64,000 nucleotides of DNA from Pseudomonas fluvialis (GCF_014207935.1 NZ_JACHLL010000001.1:62001-126000); one strand, 5' to 3'; positions 26,051 through 33,756 are shown, numbered from the stretch's first letter. Translations and numbers: made by a program. The notes: generated by a model from the sequence alone, not told the origin.

Positions 26051-26518
26051 TCAGAGCAGTTCGGGATACTCGGCGAGCAGGCGGGACCATTCACGCTGCG
26101 CCTGCGGATCGTCACTGAGCAGGCGAAAGCCTGCGAACTCGAACGCCGGCGCCACCGTGCAGCCCACCAGGCAGTAATCCCCCAGGGCTCGCGCCGCCTG
26201 CCAGGCATGGGCCGGCACGGCGCGCTGCGGCAGGCAGTCCGCCATCACCGGTCCCAGACGCTCGCAGCGCAACTGCTCGGGCGACTCGGCAATCAGCAGC
26301 TCCAGGCCATCACCTTCATGGAAGTGCCACAGCTCGTCGGCATCCACCCGGTGCCAGCGACTGATCGCCCCGCCCGGCAGCAGAAAGAGAATGGCGCTGC
26401 TGGCCAGGCGACCGCCGGGCAGTTGCTGCGCCGAGGCGAAGACACGGCGGTAATAGCCGCCCTCCGGATGCGCCAGCAAACCCAGTTGCTCGATCAGCTG
26501 CAGGGCACGCGGGTGCAT
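26051..26518 (-). CDS. Cupin protein, DUF985 family
   Basis: A 155-residue single-domain cupin. HPEGGYYRRVF, the histidine-containing SRWHRVDADELWHFHEGD and the second beta-barrel motif near VGCTVAPAFEFAGF are DUF985 hallmarks. Proteins of this family are structurally known cupins with no settled activity. The start ATG 26518 comes one base after the flavodoxin stop, so the two genes form an operon with flavodoxin first. Confidence 0.86.
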   Translation of the reverse strand: MHPRALQLIEQLGLLAHPEGGYYRRVFASAQQLPGGRLASSAILFLLPGGAISRWHRVDADELWHFHEGDGLELLIAESPEQLRCERLGPVMADCLPQRAVPAHAWQAARALGDYCLVGCTVAPAFEFAGFRLLSDDPQAQREWSRLLAEYPELL

Positions 26519-26519
26519 A

Positions 26520-26972
26520 TCAGCCCTTGAGCGCGGCAATGAAACCGGCCAGCCAGGGCTCGGCATCGGCTTCCGGGGTCACCGTCTCGCTGGCATCCAG
26601 GCGCAGCATCGGCAGGACTTCCTCAAGACCCAGTTCGCCATACAGCTCACGCACCAGCTCGCCACCGCCACAGAAGGTATCGCCGTAGCTGGCATCGCCC
26701 AAGGCGATGACCGCCGCCGGTTTGCCGAACCAGGCCGGCAACTGATCACGAATGGCAAAGTACAGCGGCTGCAGGTTTTCCGGCAGCTCGCCCATGCCGG
26801 TGGTGGCGGTGACGGTGAGGAATGCCTCGGGCTCGAACGCCTTGAGCTCTTCCAGGCTCATCCGCGGCGCATGCCAGGCATCAAAACCAGCCTCTTTAAG
26901 CAGGCGCTCGGCATGCCGGGCCACTTCTTCGGCGGTGCCGTACACAGAACCCGAGAGAATCGCGACTTTCAT
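26520..26972 (-). CDS. MioC-type flavodoxin
   Basis: A 150-residue FMN electron carrier. The phosphate-binding loop ILSGSVYGTAEEVA is at residues 5-18, and further FMN contacts are expected in TATTGMGELPEN and LGDASYGDTFCGGG. The start ATG 26972 places the loop where flavodoxins have it; the frame's upstream extension has no features. It is divergent from the LOV photoreceptor gene with only 93 bases between the two starts, including an inverted repeat TGTGC-N5-GCACA at 26990-27004. Confidence 0.88.
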   Translation of the reverse strand: MKVAILSGSVYGTAEEVARHAERLLKEAGFDAWHAPRMSLEELKAFEPEAFLTVTATTGMGELPENLQPLYFAIRDQLPAWFGKPAAVIALGDASYGDTFCGGGELVRELYGELGLEEVLPMLRLDASETVTPEADAEPWLAGFIAALKG

Positions 26973-26989
26973 GAAAACTCCGAAACATA

Positions 26990-27004
26990 TGTGCCAGGCG
27001 CACA
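26990..27004. promoter_or_regulatory. Inverted repeat in the flavodoxin/LOV divergent promoter
   Basis: TGTGC CAGGC GCACA lies 18 bases upstream of the flavodoxin start and 62 bases upstream of the LOV start. It has the size of a repressor half-site pair. No TGTACA box is present in this region. The function is inferred from position only. Confidence 0.4.
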
Positions 27005-27065
27005 TTATGCCGCAACCGCGCGCTTTGCCTTAGAATGCCAGGGAATCCGACCGGGAAGTCCGCCG

Positions 27066-27512
27066 ATGATCAACGCCAAGCTGCTGCAACTGGTAGTCAA
27101 CGCCTCCAATGACGGCATCGTGGTCGCCGAGCAGGAAGGCGATGACAACATCCTCATCTACGTCAATCCGGCGTTCGAGCGCCTGACCGGTTACCACAGC
27201 GACGACATCCTTTATCAGGACTGTCGCTTCCTGCAGGCCGGTGATCGCGAGCAGGCCGGGCTGGCAGCCATCCGCCAGGCGGTGAAGGACAATCGCCCCT
27301 GCCGGCAGATCATCCGTAACTACCGCAAGGACGGCTCGCCCTTCTGGAATGAACTGTCGATCACCCCGGTGTTCAACGAAGGCGACCAGCTGACCTATTA
27401 CATCGGCATCCAGAAGGATGTCACCGAGCAGGTCGAAGCCACCGAACGGGTAAAACAGCTGGAAGCCGAGGTCGCCGAACTCCAGGCCGAACTGGCGAAA
27501 CTGCGCGGTTAG
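27066..27512 (+). CDS. Short LOV blue-light photoreceptor (PpSB-LOV type)
   Basis: A 148-residue protein made of one LOV (PAS) domain and a C-terminal helix without an effector. The chromophore site is complete: YQDCRFLQAGDREQ places the adduct-forming cysteine at residue 53, and NYRKDGSPFWNELSITP and YYIGIQKDVTEQ supply the flavin-contacting Asn and Gln residues. The whole sequence follows the P. putida SB1-/SB2-LOV proteins, whose genes sit next to LitR-type regulators and are needed for light-induced transcription. A predicted coiled coil (VKQLEAEVAELQAELAKL) ends the protein and would mediate dimers. A MerR/LitR-type gene lies 2.7 kb downstream. Confidence 0.95.
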   Translation: MINAKLLQLVVNASNDGIVVAEQEGDDNILIYVNPAFERLTGYHSDDILYQDCRFLQAGDREQAGLAAIRQAVKDNRPCRQIIRNYRKDGSPFWNELSITPVFNEGDQLTYYIGIQKDVTEQVEATERVKQLEAEVAELQAELAKLRG

Positions 27513-27582
27513 AGTCATGTCCCGTCGAAAGGACTGAAAATTGCTTGTTCCTTCGGCAAGCCATTTCCGTCAAAATTCCGAC

Positions 27583-28191
27583 ATGACCGACAAATCCCTG
27601 CTCAACCGCGATGAACTGGAATACATCCAGCAGATTCTCGGCTACAGCCTGAGCCCCAGCACATTGCCCACCCCGACGTTCCGGGTGGATGGCGGTGCCG
27701 CAGCCAATGCGCTGTTCGCGGCACTGGGCAGGCAGGCCGATCTGCATCTGGAGGCGGTATTCGGCGATCAGCGCCTGCGCTTCCCACTGCAACTGGTCGA
27801 AGACGAATTCCATGCCCTGCATCTGGAACTGGGGGCGCCTGGCATCTTTCAAAATGGTCCGGTGCAGCGCCCCTGGCGCCTGCCGCTGGATACCCCGCTG
27901 ACACTGCTGCATGACAATGGCCAGGCCAGCAGTCTGGAGGTGCATGAGCTGTCCCCGGCCGGGGTACTGCTGAAATCCACCGACCTGCTGCCACCACCCG
28001 ACAGCTTTGCCCTGTGGCTGCCGCTGCCCGATCAGGAGCCGGTGTTGCTGCGCGGCAATCGCGTGCGCCATACCAGCAGCGACCTAACCGCCTTCCGTCT
28101 GGAGATGCCGCCGGCCAGTCATGCCGAGCGCCTGCGCCACTTCATTTTCCAGCAGCACCGCCTGCGTCATCCGCAACTGCAGCAGCGCTGA
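27583..28191 (+). CDS. PilZ-like protein, degenerate
   Basis: A 202-residue cytoplasmic protein. The second half resembles a PilZ barrel: QRPWRLPLDTPL is followed by VHELSPAGVLLKST, similar to the (D/N)xSxxG c-di-GMP loop, and a later RGNRVRHTSS strand. However, the arginine motif reads RPWR, one residue shorter than RxxxR, and the loop starts with Glu, so c-di-GMP binding is doubtful. ATG 27583 is preferred over a TTG at 27541. It lies 70 bases after the LOV gene on the same strand with no terminator between, so the two may form one transcript. Alternative reading: an uncharacterised conserved Pseudomonas protein. Confidence 0.6.
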   Translation: MTDKSLLNRDELEYIQQILGYSLSPSTLPTPTFRVDGGAAANALFAALGRQADLHLEAVFGDQRLRFPLQLVEDEFHALHLELGAPGIFQNGPVQRPWRLPLDTPLTLLHDNGQASSLEVHELSPAGVLLKSTDLLPPPDSFALWLPLPDQEPVLLRGNRVRHTSSDLTAFRLEMPPASHAERLRHFIFQQHRLRHPQLQQR

Positions 28192-28218
28192 GACGCACAC
28201 CCTTCTCAAATCGCAGGC

Positions 28219-28258
28219 AAAAAAAATCCGGTAGCCAAAAGTGGGGACGACTACCGGA
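28219..28258 (-). terminator. Minus-strand terminator of the acyl-CoA dehydrogenase gene
   Basis: TCCGGTAG (28227-28234) pairs with CTACCGGA (28251-28258). Read leftward, the stem is followed by eight T residues (A run at 28219-28226). It lies between the convergent PilZ-like and dehydrogenase genes. Confidence 0.85.
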
Positions 28259-28284
28259 GTGCGCAGGCTGTGTGAAGCAATCAA

Positions 28285-30063
28285 TCAGGCAGCAAATTCA
28301 TCCTCGGCAAAGGCCATCAGGGTGGCTTTGCCAGCCTGAACCTCGGCCAGCAGGCTGTCGGTTTCAGTGAGCACGCGAGCCACATAGAAATCCGCCGACT
28401 TGAGCTTGGCGCCATAGAACCGGGTCTCGCTGCTGCCGGCCGCCAGCTTCTGCTGAGCCACCAGGGCCATGCGCGACCACAGCCAGGCCAGCGTGGTGAG
28501 GGCAAACAGGCGCAGGTAAGGCACCGATGCGGCGCCAGCCTGCTCGGGGTCCTTCATGCCTTCGCTGGCAATCCACAAGGTGGCCTGCTGCAGTTGCTTG
28601 AGCGCCTTGCCCACCGCCGCCGCATGCGGCGCCTCGGGATTGGCCTTGAGCCAGCCTTCAACCAGAGCAAAGAAACTGCGTACGGCACGACCGCCGCCGA
28701 GGCCCAGCTTGCGCCCGACCAGATCCAGCGCCTGAATGCCATTGGTGCCTTCGTAGATACGGGTGATGCGGCAGTCACGCACCAGTTGCTCGATTCCCCA
28801 GTCTTCGGTAAAGCCCGAGCCGCCCAGCACCTGCAAGCCCTCGTTGGAACAGTTGTGGCCTTCATCAGTGAGGAACGCCTTGACCACAGGAGTCAGCAGC
28901 TGCACCAGATCGTCGGCCCGCTCCCGAATCTGGGCATCCTCATGCTCGTGCGCCACATCCAGGTGCAGGCCGGTGAAGTAGGCGAGTGCGCGGCAGCCCT
29001 CGATCATCACCTTCTGCCGCAGCAGCATGCGCCGTACGTCCGGGTGCACCAGAATCGGATCAGCCGGCTTGTCGGCAGCCTTGGGACCGGACAGCGAGCG
29101 ACTCTGCAGACGCTCCTTGGCGAAGCCCAGGCTGATCTGGTACGCGCTCTCGGCGATACCCAGTCCCTGCATGCCGACCATCAGGCGCGCCGAGTTCATC
29201 ATGGTGAACATGCACTTGAGGCCCTTGTTCGGCTCGCCGATCAGCCAGCCCTTGGCGCCTTCGAAGTTCATCACGCAAGTAGCCGAGCCCTTGATACCCA
29301 TCTTGTGCTCAAGGCCGCCGCAGAACGCCGGGTTGCGCGAGCCGTCTTCGAGGAACTTGGGCACCAGGAACAGGGAGATACCCTTCACGCTGTCCGGCGC
29401 GTCCGGCAGCTTGGCCAGTACCAGATGGATAATATTGTCGACCAGATCCTGCTCGCCGCCGGTGATCCAGATCTTGGTGCCACTGATGGCGTAGCTGCCG
29501 TCAGCCTGGGGCACGGCGCGGGTGCGGATCAGGCCAAGGTCGGTGCCGCACTGCGGCTCGGTCAGGCACATGGTGCCAGTCCACTCACCGCTGATCAGCT
29601 TGGGCAGGTACTGCTCCTGCTGCTCGCGCGTGCCGTGCTGGGTCAGCGCGTTGATCGCGCCATGGGTCAGGCCCGGGTACATGCCCAGCGACAGGTTGGC
29701 CGAGCAGACCATCTCCTCGACCATCATGTTCAAGACATGCGGCAGGCCCTGACCACCGAACTCTGGGGTACAGGCCAGCGCGGTCCAGCCGCCCTCGGCG
29801 AACTGCTGGTAAGCAGCCTTGAAGCCATCCGGGGTTTTTACCGACTTGCTTTGCGGGTCGTACTGGCAGCCCTGCTTGTCGCCGGGGCCATTGAGCGGCG
29901 CGAGCACGTTCTCCGCCAACTTGGCGGCTTCCTCCAGAATGGCGCCACCGAGATCGTTGCCGAACTCGCGCTGCGTGGGCAGCGACTGCAGGGTGGCATA
30001 AGCGTCGAGCACTTCATCAAAGACAAAGCGCATATCACGTAACGGGGCACGGTAAGCGGGCAT
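28285..30063 (-). CDS. Acyl-CoA dehydrogenase, long (about 590 residues) class
   Basis: A 592-residue FAD enzyme that introduces the first double bond in acyl-CoA breakdown. Motifs include MCLTEPQCGTDLGLIRT (FAD/substrate strand), WITGGEQDL, the active-site region around CRITRIYEGTNGIQALDL with the glutamate base, and an extended C-terminal helical domain shared with Pseudomonas paralogs of this size. ATG 30063 follows GGAGG by five bases. Its promoter region contains three TGTACA-like boxes (30080-30113) typical of LitR/CarH-family operators, and the regulator gene itself is next upstream, so light control is a reasonable inference. The chain length of the substrate is unknown. Confidence 0.92.
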   Translation of the reverse strand: MPAYRAPLRDMRFVFDEVLDAYATLQSLPTQREFGNDLGGAILEEAAKLAENVLAPLNGPGDKQGCQYDPQSKSVKTPDGFKAAYQQFAEGGWTALACTPEFGGQGLPHVLNMMVEEMVCSANLSLGMYPGLTHGAINALTQHGTREQQEQYLPKLISGEWTGTMCLTEPQCGTDLGLIRTRAVPQADGSYAISGTKIWITGGEQDLVDNIIHLVLAKLPDAPDSVKGISLFLVPKFLEDGSRNPAFCGGLEHKMGIKGSATCVMNFEGAKGWLIGEPNKGLKCMFTMMNSARLMVGMQGLGIAESAYQISLGFAKERLQSRSLSGPKAADKPADPILVHPDVRRMLLRQKVMIEGCRALAYFTGLHLDVAHEHEDAQIRERADDLVQLLTPVVKAFLTDEGHNCSNEGLQVLGGSGFTEDWGIEQLVRDCRITRIYEGTNGIQALDLVGRKLGLGGGRAVRSFFALVEGWLKANPEAPHAAAVGKALKQLQQATLWIASEGMKDPEQAGAASVPYLRLFALTTLAWLWSRMALVAQQKLAAGSSETRFYGAKLKSADFYVARVLTETDSLLAEVQAGKATLMAFAEDEFAA

Positions 30064-30079
30064 GTGGGCCTCCAAAATC

Positions 30080-30113
30080 TATACAAGGCAAATTCTTGTA
30101 CAGCTTTTGTATA
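30080..30113 (-). promoter_or_regulatory. Triple TGTACA-type boxes at the acyl-CoA dehydrogenase promoter
   Basis: Plus-strand order: TATACA 30080-30085, TGTACA 30097-30102, TGTATA 30108-30113, with gaps of 11 and 5 bases. On the coding (minus) strand a possible -10, TATAGA, lies at 30083-30078, thirteen bases after the TGTACA box. The boxes fit the direct-repeat operators of LitR/CarH/PplR regulators; the published P. putida consensus, as I recall it, is T(G/A)TACA-N12-TGTA(C/T)A. Confidence 0.65.
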
Positions 30114-30216
30114 GCTTTTTACAAAGGACGTGCAAGTACTTTTCGCTCAGACACAGCAAGAAAGTGACCTGGACAGTGCTATCCGGTCACAAAGCAGCGC
30201 AGAAAGAAGGGAAGGA

Positions 30217-31149
30217 TCAGGTATCCAGATGACCACGCAGCAACTGCTGCAAGCGGCGCTGCAGGGTGCGCGCATCGCTACCCAGGCAGGCGACCGGCGA
30301 GCCGGCCAGCTGTTCTTCGGCCAACTCGGCCACTTCACCCGCTACCGCCAGCGGGCAATCCAGAGCCAGGGCCAGCTTGCCTAATTGACGGGAAAAATCG
30401 GCGGCCGGCGGGTGATTGGAGAACAGTACCAGCAGTTGCGGCTGGAGCTTTTCGCAAACCAGGGTCAGCTCGGCCAGCGGCTGCCCCAACGGCAGTACGG
30501 TCAGGGCAATCTCGCTGCTGGCCAGCAGCACGCCCGCCACCAGCAGCTCCAGCTCATGGCACTGACCGGGAATGGCACTGAGCACCACCCGCGCGCCCTG
30601 CCCCCGCGCCAGTTGCAGGCGCTGCAGCACGCGCCCGCGCAGAAAGGCATCGAGGAACAGCCACTCACTGGTCTGACCGAAACCGTCCTGGCTCAGCAGT
30701 AGCTCCTGCCAGACCGGCAGCAGGACATCCTGAAACACCACCGGCAGCGGGTAACTGGAGAACACCTGGCCGTAGACCTGCTCCAGGCGCGCCTCATCGA
30801 AGGCTGCCACGGCGCGGCGCACCTGACGCTGCCATTCACCCCACTCGCCCAGCGCTACTTCCTCGTACACCGGCGCGGCCGCCGCACGCTGAGCCTCGCT
30901 GCGCTCAAGGATCTTGCCGACCTTGCTCACGGCCACGCCGCGCTCCAGCCAGGCAAGGATGCTGCGCACGGCATCGATATCGGCCTGCGAATACAGGCGA
31001 TGGCCACTGTCGGTGCGGGTCGGCTGAATCAGACCGTAGCGCCGCTCCCAAGCCCGCAGGGTGACCGGATTGACTCCCGTAAGCCGCGATACCTCGCGAA
31101 TCGGAAACAGCTCTTCCTGCTTGAGGGAAGCGGAAACGAGGTCGGTCAT
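30217..31149 (-). CDS. MerR-family regulator of the LitR/CarH/PplR type
   Basis: A 310-residue regulator. The MerR winged helix is at about 12-80 (FPIREVSRLTGVNPVTLRAWERRYGL, then SGHRLYSQADI). The rest has the length and layout of the helical-bundle plus B12-fold region of LitR/CarH. A PGQCHELELL segment corresponds to the histidine loop that ligates cobalamin in CarH, but the W-x9-EH cap motif is missing (the Trp in SEWLFLDAF is followed by LRGRV). This suggests a class II, B12-independent member, the kind that works with short LOV proteins in P. putida. ATG 31149 precedes the domain directly. Two TGTACA boxes in its promoter imply autoregulation. Confidence 0.85.
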   Translation of the reverse strand: MTDLVSASLKQEELFPIREVSRLTGVNPVTLRAWERRYGLIQPTRTDSGHRLYSQADIDAVRSILAWLERGVAVSKVGKILERSEAQRAAAAPVYEEVALGEWGEWQRQVRRAVAAFDEARLEQVYGQVFSSYPLPVVFQDVLLPVWQELLLSQDGFGQTSEWLFLDAFLRGRVLQRLQLARGQGARVVLSAIPGQCHELELLVAGVLLASSEIALTVLPLGQPLAELTLVCEKLQPQLLVLFSNHPPAADFSRQLGKLALALDCPLAVAGEVAELAEEQLAGSPVACLGSDARTLQRRLQQLLRGHLDT

Positions 31150-31210
31150 GGCTAGGTATCGCGCTGATGGGCTTGCCGGCATTGTAACCCAGGGGCCCGA
31201 CGGCTTAAAT

Positions 31211-31227
31211 TGTACAAAAGCTGTACA
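31211..31227. promoter_or_regulatory. Tandem TGTACA boxes between the MerR and DCC genes
   Basis: TGTACA at 31211-31216 and 31222-31227, an 11-bp repeat period as in CarH operators. A possible -10 for the MerR gene on the minus strand (TACAAT, 31214-31209) overlaps one box. For the DCC gene, TTGTAA (31182) -N17- TTAAAT (31205) could be the promoter, with the boxes just downstream of it. Confidence 0.7.
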
Positions 31228-31240
31228 AAGGAAGCCCATC

Positions 31241-31660
31241 ATGCTGCCACACTGGCCACTACGCCTGTACTACGACGGTGATTGCCCGCTGTGCGCGCGA
31301 GAAGTTGCCCTGCTACGCCGTCGCAACAGTGCCGAGCGGCTGGTACTGATCGATATCAGCCAGCCGGATTTCGACCCAACCAGCACGCCATTCAGCCTGA
31401 TACAGCTGCAGACCGTGCTGCACGCACAGGACGCCAACGGCCACTGGCTGAAAGGACTCGACGCCACCTATGCCAGCTGGCTGGCCGCAGACCTCTGGCA
31501 ACTCAGCTGGCTACTGGCCTGGCGTCCGCTGCGCAGCCTGCTGCATCCACTGTACTGGCTCTTCTGCTGGCTCCGCCCCGGCCTAACCTGGCTTCCCCAT
31601 CCAGATGGCGCCAGTCGCTGCACTCAGGATCGCTGCGCCCCCGGCAAACGCCGGAACTGA
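31241..31660 (+). CDS. DCC-family (DUF393, YuxK-like) putative thiol-disulfide protein
   Basis: A 139-residue protein. YYDGDCPLCAREV near the N-terminus (DGDCPLC at 12-18) is the DCC motif: an acidic residue followed by CxxC, seen in thioredoxin-like proteins of unknown substrate. The C-terminal half is hydrophobic and Trp-rich (LLAWRPLRSLLHPLYWLFCWL), suggesting membrane contact. AAGGAAG lies seven bases before the ATG. It is divergent from the LitR-type regulator and shares a promoter with tandem TGTACA boxes, so it probably belongs to the same regulon. The function is unknown. Confidence 0.85.
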   Translation: MLPHWPLRLYYDGDCPLCAREVALLRRRNSAERLVLIDISQPDFDPTSTPFSLIQLQTVLHAQDANGHWLKGLDATYASWLAADLWQLSWLLAWRPLRSLLHPLYWLFCWLRPGLTWLPHPDGASRCTQDRCAPGKRRN

Positions 31661-31936
31661 CCCTCGCCCAGATAAATCTGCTCAATTCCATTACAAGAAA
31701 ACCAAACATGTACAACAAAGAGAAAGCATTCACCTCCCCAAGAAGCCCACTAATACCCTGAAAATGCCGGAAAATCGGCTTTCAGCTCACCCACCCGCTT
31801 TATCCACACGCAGCGCATGGTTGTACAAAATAAAATCGTGGTATAAGTTTACATCAAGTTCAGTCGGCCAAAAGCAGCTTTGGTCAGGTTATGCCGGCGG
31901 TCGCTGAACCCTACTCTTTCTGCCCACGAGGCCTGC
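31661..31936. other. Intergenic region before folM with a LitR-type box
   Basis: No gene is seen. A lone TGTACA is at 31709-31714. Nearer folM, TGTACA at 31822-31827 is followed after 12 bases by GGTATA (31840-31845), close to the P. putida light-operator spacing as I recall it. TATAAG (31842-31847) is a probable -10, giving an untranslated leader of about 80 bases. Confidence 0.6.
31822..31845 (+). promoter_or_regulatory. TGTACA-N12-GGTATA box at the folM promoter
   Basis: TGTACA (31822-31827), 12-base gap, GGTATA (31840-31845): one mismatch to the reported PplR1 site T(G/A)TACA-N12-TGTA(C/T)A as I remember it. It overlaps the probable -10 TATAAG. The same geometry, a TGTACA box 13-14 bases before the -10, is seen at the acyl-CoA dehydrogenase promoter. 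Confidence 0.65.
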
Positions 31937-32647
31937 ATGAGCACGCAATCCGCCCCCATCCTGATCACCGGCGCCAGCCAGCGTATTGGCCTGCATTGCG
32001 CCGAGCGATTGCTGGACAGCGGCCAGCCCGTGATCATCAGCTATCGCAGCGAGCGACCAGGAGTTGGAAAACTGCGGGAGCGCGGCGCTATCTGCCTGCC
32101 GGCCGATTTCGCCAGCGAAGCCGGCATCCTGGCCTTCATCGACCAACTCAAGCAGCACACTGACTGCCTGCGTGCGATTGTGCACAACGCCTCGGCCTGG
32201 CTGAACGAAACACCCGGTCATGAGGCAGAAGCCTTCCAGCAGCTGTTCAGTGTGCACATGCTGGCGCCCTATCTGATCAACCTGCACTGCGCCGAGCTGC
32301 TGCGCCGGTCGCAACCGGCCGACATCGTGCACATCAGCGACGATGTCGCCCGCAAGGGCAGCGCCAACCGCATTGCCTACTGCGCCAGCAAGGCTGGTCT
32401 GGACAGCCTGACCCTGTCCTTTGCCGCCCAACTGGCACCGCAGATCAAGGTCAACGGCATCGCGCCGGCACTGATCCAGTTCAACGAAGACGATGACGAC
32501 GAATACCGCAGCAAGACGCTGGCCAAATCCGCTCTGGGCATAGAGCCCGGCGCCGAGGTGATCTACCAGAGCCTGCGCTATCTGCTGGACAACCCCTACG
32601 TCACGGGCACCACCCTGACGGTCAACGGCGGCCGCCATCTCAAGTAA
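31937..32647 (+). CDS. folM: Dihydromonapterin reductase FolM (SDR family)
   Basis: A 236-residue SDR that reduces dihydromonapterin to tetrahydromonapterin (and dihydrofolate weakly) with [21 protein letters not shown] is the cofactor loop with the Arg/Gln pattern of FolM and pteridine reductases; the catalytic pair is in [12 protein letters not shown]; the end [14 protein letters not shown] is typical. It is directly followed by folE and folX, which make its substrate. In Pseudomonas tetrahydromonapterin is the cofactor of phenylalanine hydroxylase. ATG 31937 is the first in-frame start next to the conserved domain. Confidence 0.93.
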   Translation: MSTQSAPILITGASQRIGLHCAERLLDSGQPVIISYRSERPGVGKLRERGAICLPADFASEAGILAFIDQLKQHTDCLRAIVHNASAWLNETPGHEAEAFQQLFSVHMLAPYLINLHCAELLRRSQPADIVHISDDVARKGSANRIAYCASKAGLDSLTLSFAAQLAPQIKVNGIAPALIQFNEDDDDEYRSKTLAKSALGIEPGAEVIYQSLRYLLDNPYVTGTTLTVNGGRHLK

Positions 32648-32666
32648 GGCCGCGAGGACAATTGCC

Positions 32667-33224
32667 ATGCCGCTTATTTCCGATCACTACCGCGAAATCC
32701 TTGTGGGTCTCGGTGAAAACCCGGAGCGCGAGGGCCTGCTGGACACCCCCAAGCGCGCCGCCAAGGCCATGCAGTACCTGTGCAACGGCTATGAGAAGAC
32801 CCTCGACGAGATCGTCAACGGCGCCCTGTTTGCTTCCGACAACGACGAGATGGTGATCGTCAAGGACATCGAGCTGTACTCGCTGTGCGAGCATCACCTG
32901 CTGCCGTTCATCGGCAAGGCCCATGTGGCCTACATTCCCACCGGCAAGGTACTGGGCCTCTCCAAGGTCGCCCGCATCGTCGACATGTTTGCCCGGCGCC
33001 TGCAGATCCAGGAGAACCTCACGCGGCAGATCGCCGAGGCCATCCAGCAGGTCACCAATGCCGCCGGCGTTGCCGTGGTGATCGAGGCCAAGCACATGTG
33101 CATGATGATGCGCGGCGTGGAGAAGCAGAATTCGGTGATGAACACCTCGGTGATGCTCGGCGCCTTCCGCGAGTCGTGCAACACTCGCCAGGAATTCCTC
33201 ACCCTGATTGGACGGAGCAAGTAA
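32667..33224 (+). CDS. folE: GTP cyclohydrolase I
   Basis: A 185-residue enzyme that opens GTP and forms dihydroneopterin triphosphate. The zinc ligands are in [10 protein letters not shown] (Cys and His near residue 74) and the second Cys in [11 protein letters not shown]; the catalytic region [17 protein letters not shown] is complete. It begins 19 bases after folM and ends directly before folX (TAA then ATG). In P. putida a folE gene is reported as light-induced, consistent with the TGTACA boxes before this operon. It may be one of several folE copies in the genome. Confidence 0.96.
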   Translation: MPLISDHYREILVGLGENPEREGLLDTPKRAAKAMQYLCNGYEKTLDEIVNGALFASDNDEMVIVKDIELYSLCEHHLLPFIGKAHVAYIPTGKVLGLSKVARIVDMFARRLQIQENLTRQIAEAIQQVTNAAGVAVVIEAKHMCMMMRGVEKQNSVMNTSVMLGAFRESCNTRQEFLTLIGRSK

Positions 33225-33596
33225 ATGCCGCGACTGGAACCGGGAATGGCGCGCATCCGCGTCAAGGATCTGCGCCTGCGCACCTTTATCGGTATCAAGG
33301 AAGAGGAAATCCTCAATAAGCAGGACGTACTGATCAACCTGACCATCCTCTACCCCGCGCAGGAAGCAGTGCGTGACAACGATATCGACCATGCCCTTAA
33401 CTACCGCACCATCACCAAGGCAGTGATTCGTCACGTCGAGGAAAACCGTTTCTCCCTGCTCGAACGCCTGACCCAGGAAATCCTCGATCTGGTCATGCAG
33501 AACCCGGCCGTACGCTACGCCGAGGTGGAAGTGGACAAGCTGCACGCCCTGCGCTTTGCCGAGTCGGTCTCCATTACCCTGGCCGGCCACCGCTGA
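33225..33596 (+). CDS. folX: Dihydroneopterin triphosphate 2'-epimerase
   Basis: A 123-residue member of the FolB/FolX tunnel-fold family that converts dihydroneopterin triphosphate to the monapterin epimer. [20 protein letters not shown] and the [17 protein letters not shown] segment are typical, and the conserved glutamate region is [12 protein letters not shown]. The start codon follows the folE stop without a gap. Together folE, folX and folM form a complete route from GTP to tetrahydromonapterin apart from a phosphatase, which separates it from classical folate synthesis. Confidence 0.92.
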   Translation: MPRLEPGMARIRVKDLRLRTFIGIKEEEILNKQDVLINLTILYPAQEAVRDNDIDHALNYRTITKAVIRHVEENRFSLLERLTQEILDLVMQNPAVRYAEVEVDKLHALRFAESVSITLAGHR

Positions 33597-33603
33597 GAAA
33601 CGA

Positions 33604-33730
33604 CTCAAAGTCTGCTGCGCGTCGGCCATGCGTCGTTGGAAAAGAGGCTCGGCCGCTCATTTACTCCATGTAAACTCCGCGGCCTCGCCTCTTTCCCGCC
33701 TAGCCTGGCTCTAGCTCGCGAGACTTTGAG
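33604..33730 (+). repeat. Structured intergenic repeat, copy A
   Basis: An element bounded by perfect 10-bp arms CTCAAAGTCT (33604-33613) and AGACTTTGAG (33721-33730). It contains the shared block TCTGCTGCGCGTCGGC (33611-33626), an inner stem GGAAAAGAGGC/GCCTCTTTCC (33638-33648, 33687-33696) and a core GCTCATTTAC-N5-GTAAACTCCGCG (33655-33681). Copy B on the opposite strand at 34433-34552 has the same blocks with different but again complementary arms. No open frame is present. Confidence 0.85.
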
Positions 33731-33756
33731 CCGCTTCTGATCACAAGGAGCCCTTC

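Noticed and set aside
30217..31149. Canonical adenosylcobalamin-dependent CarH photoreceptor
   Set aside because: The W-x9-EH motif needed to cap adenosylcobalamin is not visible, and a LOV receptor gene is nearby, so a class II assignment fits better.
31709..31714. Lone TGTACA as a regulator box
   Set aside because: No second half at 5, 11 or 12 bases was found, and it is more than 220 bases from folM.
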